In this document: positions 48,632-60,600 of the stretch, piece after piece | Layout of the letters: the number at the start of each line of letters is the position of its first letter | How positions within the stretch are numbered: position 1 is the stretch's first letter | NCBI GenBank assembly: GCA_019321725.1 | Contig: CM033109.1 | Coordinates: forward strand, 19,933,993-19,997,992 | Origin: Paulownia fortunei | Taxonomy: Eukaryota > Streptophyta > Magnoliopsida > Lamiales > Paulowniaceae | Reading direction: 5' to 3' | Length of the DNA: 64,000 nucleotides | Notes under the pieces: generated by a model | What the model was told of the DNA's origin: nothing | The model's input: the letters and a program-made list of their open reading frames with translations, nothing else | Databases searched by the model: none | Made by a program: the position numbers and the translations under genes

Positions 48632-51600
48632 TCACCAACCCATCAGTGTTCTAACAACCTTGTCCACAATTTGATTTCTAATAACCATACACGACAACTG
48701 AAAATTACAATTTTTGTCTAAAAGGAATTTGTAGACCTCCCATTCATGATTTCTGCTGAATGTCTTCCAATCTCGGCCTACAAATCCAGACAATATAATG
48801 TTCATTAATCAACAACAAAAATTAGAACAACAAGGCTATTGAAACATTCTATTTGTAGATACAAATAGGCTCTGATGGATAAAACTATGTGCCTTCTAAA
48901 GTTTAATTTGAATTGGGGTTCATTCCATCACTCCAAAGACTATAAGGTTCCTTCCATCATACATGAAAAGATTCAGTGAAAAAGAATGCATGAGTGGATA
49001 ATTTAAATCTTCAGCTCGGGATGTGTACTTATAGAGAATATGCAGATCCCAAAACTCTTTAGGGCAAAAGTAACGTCATAGAAAACTCGTGGTCTTCTCC
49101 TTCCAGATAGCTCTACTGGATTAGCTACCAAAAGTTGTGTGTCAGGACCACGATTTGTGATAAGAACACGTAGTAGATGAAACAATTCCAACTTTAAGCG
49201 AGAGCATAGTGCATCTTGCTTTTTGGGATCCACTATCTTTTTCCCATGTTTCTGCTGAGTTAATAGGTTTAATTCTCGGTAACCTTATTAACAGGTGAAA
49301 ATCGACCGTATGCTAGCTAAATTAAGAAGAAGAAAAACAACATCAGTAAATATAAGCTTAATGCACTTGTTAAATTTTCTTCGATATAGAACATTATGCT
49401 GATATAACTAAAGTGTGTTTCAGTTTGATGTTTGGGCAACAACAACACAAACTTTGGTAGCAGTACTGGACAAGTGGTGTTAGATGGAAAAAGAGTAACA
49501 CACACTTGTGAAAGGCATCAAATCGTCAGTGAAATTATCCAAAATGCAAGGCCAGTTCACAGACTTCAAATTAATTGGCTTAAAAGTGGCCAATTTATCA
49601 ATAACACTGAAAGGTTACAAGGCACAGTAAATTTCATTAAACAGTCATCAAAGATGTAAACAAGATGTAATACTGTATACTCAAGACAACCTTATAGACA
49701 TATGCTTATAAGCAAAGAAGGATTTAAAACTAATGGCAACGCTAGTTTAATATAACAAAGTTACAATTCGTACCAGCAAACTAGCAAAAGAAGCTTAACA
49801 GACGAACCATGTAATAAAGGAAAAACTAAGAAGAAAATTGAACATTCAAGGAGAATATGAACTTATACCTGGATATTGCTGTCTTTCAATGTTCGCATTA
49901 TATTATAAAGAAAACCCTTATGATCTACACAGTTGATCTAAAGTAATATATGAGCTGGGCTCAAGGAATTGTCAGTTTTTACACTAGCCCTTTTCAACTC
50001 ATTGGCATAAGAGCAAAGAGCCTGTGAGCGAGTTTCCTTGCCTGATGGTGTTATACTAAATAATTCTTCAGCAACAGTTGGAGATAGAGAAGTTATGCCT
50101 TGAAGATTATCATATTGAGGGCAAGCTAACTGAAGCTTACAACTAATACATGATTCACCAAGAGTATCGTACAAGTGCTCATGCATTTCATCTTGCCTCT
50201 CTTTTGTATGTAAGAGCTCCCTGAACACTCAGAAAGGTTATAATCTCAGTAATAATTATTAGTAACCAGACCAGATAATGATCAACAAAAAACTATCAAA
50301 CACATATTTTCTCCATACTGACATTATGTTTAAGCGGTAAAGACAATAAACATTGATGCGAACCTCAAGTGTGAGTATACTTTTGAGCTTGTATAAATTC
50401 ACTCGGCCATACATACATCTGCTCAGTAGAGAGAATTACAGGTCATCACAGCAAACTTCTAAAGAACAAAAGAACTTGGAGTATGTAACTATTAGTGATT
50501 TTATACAAGTCCAACAGGCTCCTCTATATATGTTTCTCTATTTTTGGACATGTAATTTCATTCTTAAACTAGTGCTAATGGATAACCTTAGCATCTAAAA
50601 CACAACATACATATGCATGAAACCAAGAAACAATAGTTATGATTAGCATACAAACTTTAGTCTTTAACTTGAGAAAATATAATGATAATATTATATAACT
50701 GAAAAATCAAAAATAGAAAATAATGGTGATAAGAGAGAAATTTATCAGATCCTAACCTCATTAATTGAGGACAATTCTTGTTCCCAAATGATATGCATAT
50801 AAAATTTTCTAAACGAGATTCAAAAGTCATCAAAGAAGAATAGAGTAAAAGACACTTCTCTAACTATTAAGTAGAAAGAGAAACATCTAGATTTATAATA
50901 TTATATCTGATTCACAAGCGAAACTCGCATCAGTATCTCAATTCAAACATAAGTTTGATTCACACTCCATGTTCTGAGAAATATTTACCATTTGAAAAGA
51001 GGAAAAATGGAGTCTTAAGGTGAATATCAAGGAGCAGGAGAACCAAAATCAACTTCAGAGGATACAAATAGATAACCAAGTGGGGAAAGAAGTTGAAGCC
51101 TTAGGGATTTCATCAGCTAAACATCCCCCATTGAGGAGATATTGAGCAACTAGACATCATTTGCAACTAAAACAACAAAGAAAATGTCATCAAATGGAAT
51201 GCCATCTAATCATCCAAAATGAACTAATGAGTGGCATGTTTAGTTGTCAAAAAAATTAGATCACACATATTGCAATCTAACAATTCATAATGTTCTTATA
51301 AAAATATAAAACCTTACAAGTTATCTTTGATGAAGAAGAGGTCCAGAACACTATCATCAGGGGTCGTGGTCAATTTTACTCTCTGAATTGTAAGCTCAGG
51401 CTCATCAAAGACTTGAGTCATATCTGAAGACATGTAGGAAACATTATTACAACAACACAAAAATTTTTAAATGAACAAAACCAACAATAAGAACAATTTT
51501 TACTACCGTGCAATAATCCCCTCATATCAAGGCTACAGAACTTCAGCAAGTAAATAGGGGAAGAGGAAGCACATGGGGATGGCTAGTATAAGTAAAATGA

Positions 51601-52834
51601 AGGCATAGATAATGGGCATCTAGATAGAAGCCGCTCTTTTAAGTTCACCCATCTCACAACACACAAGCTGGACATAACACCATATACTATTCGTGGAAAC
51701 ATTTGGAGATCATAACTTGGCAAAGTTAGAAAATGACTTCCACTAGTAAAGAAAGAAATATTACAGCCACCATTTGGACAACAGACTGTAAACGATAGAG
51801 TAATAGAAGATCTGGGGTGTCAAGTTGTTTAGAAGAACCAAAACATTGAAAAGCAAAGCCTTATTTCATTCAAGAAATTGTAATCTTATTGGTCAGCAAA
51901 CAGAAAAACCATGGCTGATATTGACTTGACAAGTTAAACCTAGTTTCTGCCTTTTTATTGAATTATCAATGGGGTCATGCTTAAGTTTTAGGTTTCTATT
52001 TCCACTTAGAAAACAGAGGCAACTTTAAAAGTGTTGAAGTTGGACAATGACAGACTCCAACAATAAATCCTGACGCCGTAGTAAATAAAATATAGCCAGC
52101 ATGTTTGTAGAGATTTTCATAGTACAACACCAAATGCATTAGTACATCTTCACTAAAAATAGCCACATGGAATCGGGACCTTGGTTTTTATTTTGAAAAT
52201 GGACGATTTTCCATTCAAACTTAAATTTATTTGCATTTCAATGCAACACATAAAGCTCCAATCTCAGCCACAAAATGCAGTTCAAGTAATGCATAAATAA
52301 ATCCCCCACAGGTGTACAACAATGAATTTTAGCAATAACTCAATTAACCACAACTTCACAAGCCATTAGAAGTAAAACTTGAGGCGATATACAAAAAACA
52401 CCAATGTGAATTTAGTATGTTAATCATTAAAACAAGAAACACAACATATTTCTTTTATGAATAATCAAAATACCCACAACTCTATCTTCAAAATAAAAAC
52501 AAAATTTAAATAGCATATGAAAAGATTATCAAACTAAAAATCTAATACCGCGAATAAAAACAACGAAACAACTAGATTACTACGAAGCTATGAACACCAG
52601 CAATTGCATAGAGAGCTAACAATAATCAAAACTTCCGCAAAGAAATCATATAAATACATAAAATAATGTAGAAAATCGACCTCATTTGGTAACATACAGT
52701 CCGAATTCAAGAATAGTATGACAAATATTGCAGCCAAGGCCGGTCTTGTTAGGACAATTCACCGTTATCACATATGGCTCACCAGCTTTCTTCCTTTTCT
52801 CGATCAACACGGCATCGTCAATCAGCACCTCCAT
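48632..52834 (-). pseudogene. Decayed ACT-domain-repeat gene (ACR9/ACR10 type)
   Basis: All expected parts are recognisable in order on the minus strand: exon 1 (52834-52685, starting MEVLIDDAVLIEK, with ITVNCPNKTGLGCNICH), exon 2 (about 51703-51507), exon 3 (51423-51318), exon 4 (50220-49869), exon 5 (49316-49033) and exon 6 (48777-48632, ending RTLMGW). ACR proteins carry several ACT domains thought to bind amino acids. Lesions: exon 1 runs into TGA (52682-52684) where a GGT-type donor is expected; exon 2 has lost its acceptor AG and the middle of a conserved WCYVxxWV block and has TAG at 51583-51585; exon 4 has TAG at 49938-49940 in place of an expected Gln codon; exon 5 lacks one base near 49284; its donor reads ATAAGT instead of GTAAGT; exon 6 has a frameshift near 48740. 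A pseudogene is the only reasonable reading. Whether it is still transcribed cannot be seen. Confidence 0.92.
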
Positions 52835-52859
52835 AATATTTTTCAAATAAAAAACCAAA

Positions 52860-52890
52860 AACTATATATAAATATATATATATATATATG
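52860..52890 (-). promoter_or_regulatory. AT-repeat TATA-like region of the pseudogene
   Basis: A run of TATATATA lies 30-55 bases upstream of the pseudogene's ATG on the minus strand. Upstream of it the leader-like AGAGAGAGATGG sequence continues to the solo LTR insertion at 53025. This may be the old core promoter or 5' leader. Confidence 0.3.
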
Positions 52891-53024
52891 TTAATATGTG
52901 GTAAAATTTTGAAAAAAATTAGGGAAAAAGAACAAAATTCCACCGGCAAAAAGCGAAATCAGCCAATTCTGAAAGCAAATCTTGAATTTTAGAGAAAGAG
53001 AGAGATGGAGAGCATATGCGTGGC

Positions 53025-55036
53025 TGATAAGTGCATATTTTTATATTTATTTGTATCAATTCTTCTATGTCTTCTTTGCTTTGTTCTTGTTAATAATAGG
53101 TTTTTATTAATATTTTGTGTGTGATAGGAGTTTGAGAATGAAAAGATCGAAAATGAGCCAAAACGAAGTTGAAAGAATCATTCTTGGGCCAAATTGACAC
53201 GGTTCCGCTGCGGCAATGTTTGTATTTTGGGCATAAATATCTGATTCAAAGCTCAGTTGACCTGATTCTTATCTTATTGGAAATATAAGAGATGTATCTA
53301 CAACTTTGATGTTTGAAATGTTTTCCAATTCAATTTATTTCAAAGAGTAAAATTCGGTTAAAAAGTCAAACATGCACTGAAACTTTCAGATATGGCAGTC
53401 TTTGTATATCTGTCATAACTCTCTATACAAATGTGATATTGATCTAATTCAAGTGGATAAAGATAGCTAACACCGAAGGCTAATTCAACTTATAAAGAGG
53501 TCAAAAATCAGTTGAAAGGGAAAATACAGTGTCAGACAGCCATTTTGGAGAAGAAAAAAATAGTAGCATCGGCGCCTAGGCGCCCTGTTTTCAGTGCCTA
53601 AGCGCCGTGCTTACTGCCCTCTTCGAGAAATATGGCACCTAGGCGCCATATTATAGCGCCTAGGTGCTATTCATATGACAAAACTGATGCTTTTGGTTGG
53701 AATGGTGACAAGTGGCAATCCTTTACACCTTTTGGCACATGTTTGTGATATGTATACACTAGATACATATATCATACCACACACATTACTCACTTTACAC
53801 CAAATGCATAACACATCTTTCACACTTTACACCAAATGCACAATACACCTTCCTCACTTTACACAAAATACACAACACATCTTACACACTTTACACCAAA
53901 TCACATCACCATCTCACACTTTATAAAAGGGCACTATCATTTCAACACAAATATCAATTTTCAGATTCACTCACTCTCTACATTCATTCACATTTTGAAA
54001 GCACTCTTGGAGTTTTTGGAGCTTCAAGGAAGAAAAAGTGGAAGAGTCTTGGAGGAGGAGACATCCATAATCTATCATCAACCTCAATTATCTTCTTCAA
54101 CCAATAAATTTCTTTGATTCCCAATGTTGCTAATTTTTATTCTCTTATCATTTCTTATCATGTTAGGCTAAACTTCTTTATTGGTTGAGGTTGATTTCAA
54201 TGCCCTAGACATGAGTTTTTGTAAATGAATGTTTGATATTATTGATCAATTTTCCAATTGAGGTTGTTTATGTTTTTCTATACTTAATGTCTTATGGGTA
54301 TTTTCTTGCTTTGTTTGGGTGCGCAACCAAATCGCGTTTGAGAATTTCCTACAACTAGATTAGAGATTTTAGATCCGTAATTATTTTGAATTTCTAATCA
54401 TGTGTAGTAAATTGTGATTAATGATTATGGGATATTTTTGTTAATTACAATGGAAAATATAACCTAAGTTAAATGACTCGAGCTTGTGTGGTTGTTGCTT
54501 AGATCAATCTATCTTTCTTGTTTTAATGCATCCATTGGATTAAATCTAGAGAGCTTATTCTAGGTTGTTTGGTGGGTAGAGAATTAGATAGAGAGCTTGT
54601 TCTATCTAACGAGAAACTAAGGAAAGATTGGGGTAGTAGAGCTTGTTATTACCTACGGTTGATAATTTCATTGGCAAATTGTTCATAATATTGATATGAA
54701 ATTAGAACTCATTGTCTAGTGGTGGCGAATGAAACCTCAACCTACTTTAATCACTTGTTGCTTCTTGATTTAATTTTCATTGCTTTGAATTTTAATTAGT
54801 TTTAGTTTCTGCAACTTAGTTAATCAACTCAATCCCCCCAAAATGTTTGTTGTTTATTTCTAGATGAAGTCTTAGTTTTAAATTAATAATTTTGAAGTTA
54901 AAATTCTTAATTAGTTGAGTCAATAGTAAATCAATTAGCCATGATCCTTGTGGGATCGACTCTTACTCGCTCTATACTCGTTAAATATTTATTGAAGAGT
55001 AATGTTTAAATTTGGTAGGCATACGACAACCGATCA
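53025..55036. mobile_element. Solo LTR of an Athila-like element
   Basis: This 2012-bp sequence begins TGATAAGTGC and ends ACCGATCA (TG..CA). It is flanked by a perfect 5-bp duplication GTGGC (53020-53024 and 55037-55041). There is no primer-binding site, polypurine tract or internal region, so it is a solo LTR left by LTR-LTR recombination. It is distantly related to the LTR at 44530: same TGATAAG start, a CATAACTCT block, AAAGAGGTCAAA, and the array of four CCTAGG-type palindromes (53571-53668). Confidence 0.92.
53571..53668. repeat. Array of four CCTAGG-centred palindromes in the solo LTR
   Basis: The units are GGCGCCTAGGCGCC (53571, a perfect 14-bp palindrome), AGTGCCTAAGCGCC (53593), GGCACCTAGGCGCC (53634) and AGCGCCTAGGTGCT (53655). 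Core spacings are 22, 41 and 21, close to the 40 and 21 seen in the other LTR family. Confidence 0.9.
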
Positions 55037-55311
55037 GTGGCAGTGAGTAGAAACCCACATCAGCAAGTATGGCGTGGAGCTCATTACATGTGGCGGGAGA
55101 GTAGCCCATCCAATCTGGGTTTTTTAGCCACTATTATTATTTTTTCCACCATCTCTCATCATAACATCATATTTAACAAAAATGTTTTTTTTGTCGTTTT
55201 TATAATTTATTTGCAATAATTGGTTGAATCATGATATAGATTAGATATGGTTAATTATGTGTCACAATTCAGATATGTTTTTTTAAATATTTCATTTGAG
55301 ATAAAATATTT

Positions 55312-56600
55312 AACTGTTAATTTCACTTTACCGGTTCTACTTTTGTTGATTACTTTATTTTTGTTCAATATCATTTTGTTTTTTATATTTTTATTCTTTC
55401 TCATTTTACTCCCTTATACTCTCATTGTTTCTCATTTTACCTCATGTACTCTCATTCTATCTCAATTTACCTCTTGTATTCTCATTTTGTCTCATTTTAT
55501 CCCTTGTACTCTCATTATCTCATTTTGCCCACCTGTACTCTAAAAAAATTACCAAATTATCATTATCTATTATTTATAGTAAAATTACTTTAAAATATTC
55601 TAAAATTAATAAATTTATATATATTCTAATAATTTTTCAATTTGATTAATTAATACTTGATATTAAATTTATTTAAAATTTTATTGTACTTACATTTTAA
55701 TAGTTATTTTTTAATTTAACATAGTTTCTATTAAATTAGTATAAAAAAGAATATTTTTTATTAGCTAATACACTTTACTTATGAATTTCCTACTCAATAT
55801 AAATTCAAAAAATATATAAAATATTTTTAAATATTACCTTACTAAATATATAAAATATTAGTAATATTTTTTTTATTAATAGAATTATCATAAATTCATA
55901 GAAACTATATTAAATTCTAAAATAATCATTATAATCAAGTAATAGTAATAAAATTAAATACTAAAATGACTATGATTTTTTTAAATAGAACATAGTATCT
56001 ATTAAATTACAATAATTTGATTGTTTATAATTTATTTAATATTACTAAATTATACCTAAAAATAACTTTTTTTGAATTTAACATAGTTTTTATGAAATTT
56101 TAATACTTCCGTTAACAAGGAGAATTTATTACTAATATTTTATGCATTTAAAAAATTTAAAAATATGTTATATATTTTTTATATTTATGACAAGTAGAAA
56201 ATTTATAAGTAAAATATATTAACTAATAAAAAATATCATACGATATAGAAATTTAATAGGAACTATATTTATAAAAAAAATAGCTATTAAAATTTAAGGA
56301 TAATAAAATTTTAAATAAATTTAATGTTAAGTGTTATTAATTAAGTTGAAAAATATTAAAATATAAATACAAGTCTATTAATTTTAGAACTTTTTAAAGT
56401 AATTTTACTAGAAATAATTAGTAAGGGTAATTTGGTTAATTTTTTAAAAGTATAAGGGGGTAAAGTGAGATAATATAAGTGTATAATGTGGTAAAGTGAG
56501 ACAATTGAGAGTATAGAAGGGTAAAGTAATATTCAACAAAAATTGAGGAGAGTAAAATGATATTCAACAAAAGTTGAGGGGGTAAGTGAGATTAACCCAT
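55312..56600. mobile_element. Long inverted-repeat (foldback-type) element
   Basis: The left arm (about 55312-55930) is the inverse of the right arm (about 56065-56600), imperfect but continuous over 500-600 bases, with a loop of about 135 bases. Matching landmarks include GTTAATYTCACTTTACC at the ends, TTTGTTGAATATCATTTT, TTAACCAAATTA-like words, AAATTTATTTAAAATTTTATT and AACATAGTTTYTAT. There is no coding capacity. Target duplications are not resolved in this AT-rich DNA. Non-autonomous Mutator-like or Foldback elements have this architecture. Confidence 0.75.
55395..55545. repeat. Degenerate tandem units TCTCATTTTACYC...TACTC
   Basis: Inside the left arm about five units of roughly 30 bases repeat the pattern TCTCATTTTACCTC(N)TGTACTCTCATT. 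The right arm has the complementary pattern (GGTAAAGTGAGAxAAT) in fewer, less regular copies. This is a terminal sub-repeat array of the foldback element. Confidence 0.75.
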
Positions 56601-56675
56601 TTAAAAATCCATGAAATATTTGTTCATCTAATCAAGTACATGATCGTTCAAAATTAGTTGTGGTACAACTTATTA

Positions 56676-57835
56676 CTCCTTACGTTTCAAAATTATGTTT
56701 CTCTTTCGACGTGGTAATTTGATAATTTTAAATGAGAGTTAAAAAATATAAATTTTAGAATAAAATACATAAATGTTTATGAGCTTCGCCTATGATTGCA
56801 AACACCCCATAAACTTATAAATATAATATTTGCCTCCTATTTGGATAAAAAAAAATTAATGCAATAAATTTAGATAATTTTTAGTATATTATACATATTT
56901 TGCGCCCCAAATTTAATTTCAATTTTTTTAATTACATAAAATATTTTATGTTGTATTTTTTTAAAAAATAATTAGTAATTTAAGTAATTCAAATTTTAAA
57001 AAAATTTAAGTAACAAAAGAGTATAATAAAGACATAAAAATATATTAAATGTGAAAAAATTATTTAATTATTTGAATCCAAATTTAGTATTAATTCTTTA
57101 ATCTAAATGAATTTTGAACTCTTTTTGAATAAAGATAAAGAAGTATACTTTTGTAAACTCAATTTAGTTATATGTATTGAATGAAAATGATTTAGGCATT
57201 TTCATTCGAAAGGCCAAAATTTATTGAAATATATATTTGTTCAATTTAAAATATGAATATATATTCTTATTTACTTTTATTCAAAAGAGTTCAAAACTCA
57301 TTTAGATTAAATAATTAATATTATATTTTGAATTCAAATAATCAAAGTAACTTTTTCATGTTTAATATTTTTTGGTGTATTTATCATACTCAATTATTAC
57401 CTTAGCTTTTTAAAATTTTAATTACTTAAGTTACTAATTATTTTTAAAAAAATATAATTTAAAATATTTTTCTAATAAAAAATATTGAATTTAAATTCGA
57501 GATGCCAAATACTCAAGAGTTACTAAATACTATATAAATTGATTGCATTAAGTGCAATTTTATCTAAATATTTGATTTAGGAGTTAAATATTATATTTGT
57601 AAGTTTAGAAAGGTGTTTGCGGTCATAAGTGAATTCCAAAAGGGTTTATGTATTATTTTTTAAATTTTATATACTTTTACAATATTGCCTTTAAAAGTAA
57701 TAGTTGATAGCTAGTAGTATCACATTAATAATTTAATTAAAACAGTAGATTTGGAAAGAAAAAGTCACTTAAAAAAATAAAATTTTATTTTAAACTATCC
57801 TAAAAAATAAGAGTATAAATTTGAGAGAGAGGAAG
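56676..57835. mobile_element. Stowaway-like MITE split by another insertion
   Basis: It begins CTCCTTACGTTTCAAAATTATG and ends with the inverse of CTTCCTCTCTCTCAAATTTATAC. TA flanks both ends (56674-56675 and 57836-57837). Without the nested element (56758-57660 plus one 9-bp repeat) it would be about 250 bp, a normal Stowaway size. Confidence 0.65.
56758..57660. mobile_element. Mutator-like long-TIR element nested in the Stowaway
   Basis: This 903-bp element consists almost wholly of two inverted arms of about 450 bases meeting near 57205. The ends read inward as (A/T)ATACATAAA.. on both sides, and internal landmarks such as GCAAACACC and AATATAATATTT recur inverted. The 9-mer TAAATTTTA lies directly outside both ends (56749-56757 and 57661-57669), the duplication length typical of Mutator-like elements. 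The 9-mer is AT-only, so chance is a caveat. Confidence 0.7.
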
Positions 57836-58930
57836 TACTAATTGGGATTTTGCTGTTTTTTTCTCTTCATCTTTGCCTCTTTGTTTTCCCTTTCTTGTTT
57901 TCATTTGCTTTTCTCCCCCTCCGGTTTTCCTTTTTCTTCACCCTAAGCGCACTACAACTTTTCTCCTAGCACCCTTAGCCTCGCTTGCTGTCCCAGCATC
58001 CTTTCATCCACAACCCTCAATCTTTTATTTTAAATGTTGTTGTATTTTTTATTTTAATATTATTAATACAAAAAAATATAAAATATAATAATATTTAAAA
58101 TAAATAATTATATTTGCCAATATAAAATTCAAGAAAAATACTATAATATCAATATCACCATCAAATTGACTCTACACAATCTTAAAGTAGCTCGAGCAAA
58201 TAAGTTGATTTTTAATTAATGGTTAAAATAACAATCCAACGATATTTATACCTTTATCTCTAAGGTTATTTGGATTTTAATTGTTTCTACGCTTATACAT
58301 TTACATTTAATGATTGAAATTCTCATGCATATGAAATATTCTCATGTCTATGGAAAAAGTGTATCACAAAATTTTATATCTCTGACTTCTCACAAAATTT
58401 CATGTCTCGGTATTTTTTTAAGATTTTGTTTGGCAATGGAAACTAATATGTGAGTCACTATTTTTTTATGAAGACTTTTAATTCACTGAAAATTAAATCT
58501 CTCATTTATGCATTTAATTTTCCTGTCTTGACGATGCTTTTATATTTTATCTTCTCATATTTCTAATGAGAATTACTTACTAGTATTATGTATTGATAAA
58601 AACTATTACCACTCTGAAATAAAAAAAAAGTATAATACAGTAATTTTTTTCTCTCTAAGCAATTTATTTGCACTGTAAATATATTTTTGAATAAATTATA
58701 ATTATAATATGTCTTTTAATACACTATGAGATATTCTGATACTTTAATTAGTGTTATGTGTTTGTGACGAAAATTTCCCATGTGCATGACAATATTAAGT
58801 ATTAGAGGTCTTCAATTGTAGAAATGAATAAGAGCAAAAATTTTGTGATTAAATTTAAGTAAAAATATCAAAAGAATAAAATCCAACTAGCTCTTGAGAG
58901 ATGAGGGTAAAAGGTCGTTCCATCCAATGT

Positions 58931-59311
58931 TTTTAAAATTGGATTGAATTAGTCAGTTCAACCAGTCCAATTACGAATTGATGTTGGTTCGGTCCGACAA
59001 GGAGCAAAAAATTAAAAATCAGGTCAAACCAATAAAAAAAATAAATCGGTCAGAACTAATTCTTTTATTTATTTTTTATTTTTTAAAATCTTAAACTTGA
59101 TATTTAATTATATGTATGTAATTATTTGAATTTTAGGTTTTGTTGTATATGTATTTTAATTAATTATTTTTTTTTTACATTATATTATCATTTTATATAA
59201 TATAATAAAATATTATAATCAATTTTCATCAGAGCGGTCGGACTAAGGATTCAACTGCTGACTGATAACGAGAGCGGTTTGACCATCAATCTGGTTATAA
59301 AAATACTTGTT
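58931..59311. mobile_element. MITE-like element with GGTTxxACC-type ends
   Basis: The left end reads GTTTTTAAAATTGGATTGAA followed by CAGTTCAACC. The right end is the inverse of GTATTTTTATAACCAGATTGATGGTCAAACC, so the termini match as imperfect inverted repeats of about 30 bases. GGTTCGG and GGTTTGACC words near the ends are typical of a common plant MITE class. The target duplication is not certain. Confidence 0.5.
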
Positions 59312-60249
59312 TCATTCATATTTTAACCGTGATCAACAATCAACTTAACAAAAGGGCTTATTTGTCAAGATTTCATACTTTAGGAGATAATTTGTCAAAG
59401 TTAAATATTTTAGTGTTGATAGATGCAAAAACCCATATTTATGGTCTTAATTAGACGTATGTTCAATATGCTCAAGTTCAACCCTTAATCCCTTGGGCAG
59501 ATTTTGAAGTGTTATGGATTAGGACTGGTAAAATAGCCTCACAAAAAGATGTAAAGTTGGCCTGGGATAGAAAAAATAGTCTATAAATGGCCCTTTCCAA
59601 CTTTATACTTTATTACATATAAATGTACATAAAATTATTTTGTCAGTTAGACCTTTTAAAATTCTATATATTTCTCAATAACCCAATTCTTATTTACCTT
59701 TCATTGACAAATAGAGAAATAAATAATCATCTTGTCCTTCACAAGAATTTTTTTGTAATAAGTAGACTTTAGGTTTGAATTCGACTAAAAGTACATTTAT
59801 TAGTCTAATTTCTCAGTAATTTGTTAGGTAGGTTGTGATTATTGATTGGTATTGTAATATAATAATTTATTGATTATTCATCTTTTGGCAACGCCTTAAA
59901 ACAAAATTGTAATCTTTTTCATTTTATCTTGATAAAGTTAAAATTTACACATATATGCACCTTCTTTATGACTTTTGGTATAATTATTAGATAAAGCACA
60001 AAACCCTTTTTTGTTATATAATTGACGCTTCAATCATTTTTATTTGAAACACGTACATACATATATTTTATTTGGGAGTTCGAATCCAAGGTAGGAGAAG
60101 AGAGGATTTTCGAACTTCTAACCTTACACACAAGATGTGAGGTTAGATACCACCACATCTTAAAGGATAGTGATGGAACACCTACATATAATTTTTTTTG
60201 CAAAATTTTATTTGATACAAAAAGTCGTGTTTGTCCCTAAAAACTTAAT

Positions 60250-60600
60250 TACACTTACATTAATGCCCTTAGATATTACCTTGAGGCAAGATCCCCAATT
60301 TGAGTTGAGTTCACAGCCTACTCCTTGACATGAAACCTTTTGATACATCTCACAAATTGAGTCATGAAATTCTTTGAATTCAAGCACCACAAAACGAGTT
60401 TCCTTCTTTCCTTACAAGACCCGATTCGGTGCGAGAAAGTATTCCCAAAAGCCCATAATCTTAAACCCAAATCAATCGGCCAATTGTTGAAAAAATCCCA
60501 TTGATGAGGCGTAGTATTTACTTGCATGAATTCTTCATTTTTATTTGGTTTTGGGGGGTCTAAGCTCAGAAGCACAAGCATGTGGCCATTCGATTTCATT
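60250..60600 (-). pseudogene. Possible degenerate gene fragment
   Basis: On the minus strand a 93-codon ORF starts at 60599. In a second frame of the same stretch a more protein-like reading is seen (KETRFVVLEFKEFHDSICEM near 60380, preceded by MGFFQQLAD and FGFKIMGFWEYFLAPN), interrupted by two stops. Base composition is less AT-biased than the surroundings. I do not recognise the family. It may be an exon relic or chance. Confidence 0.3.

Noticed and set aside
53675..54117. His/Thr-rich ORFs inside the solo LTR
   Set aside because: They come from short repeats of an ACACTTTACACCAAA-type motif within the LTR, not from a gene.
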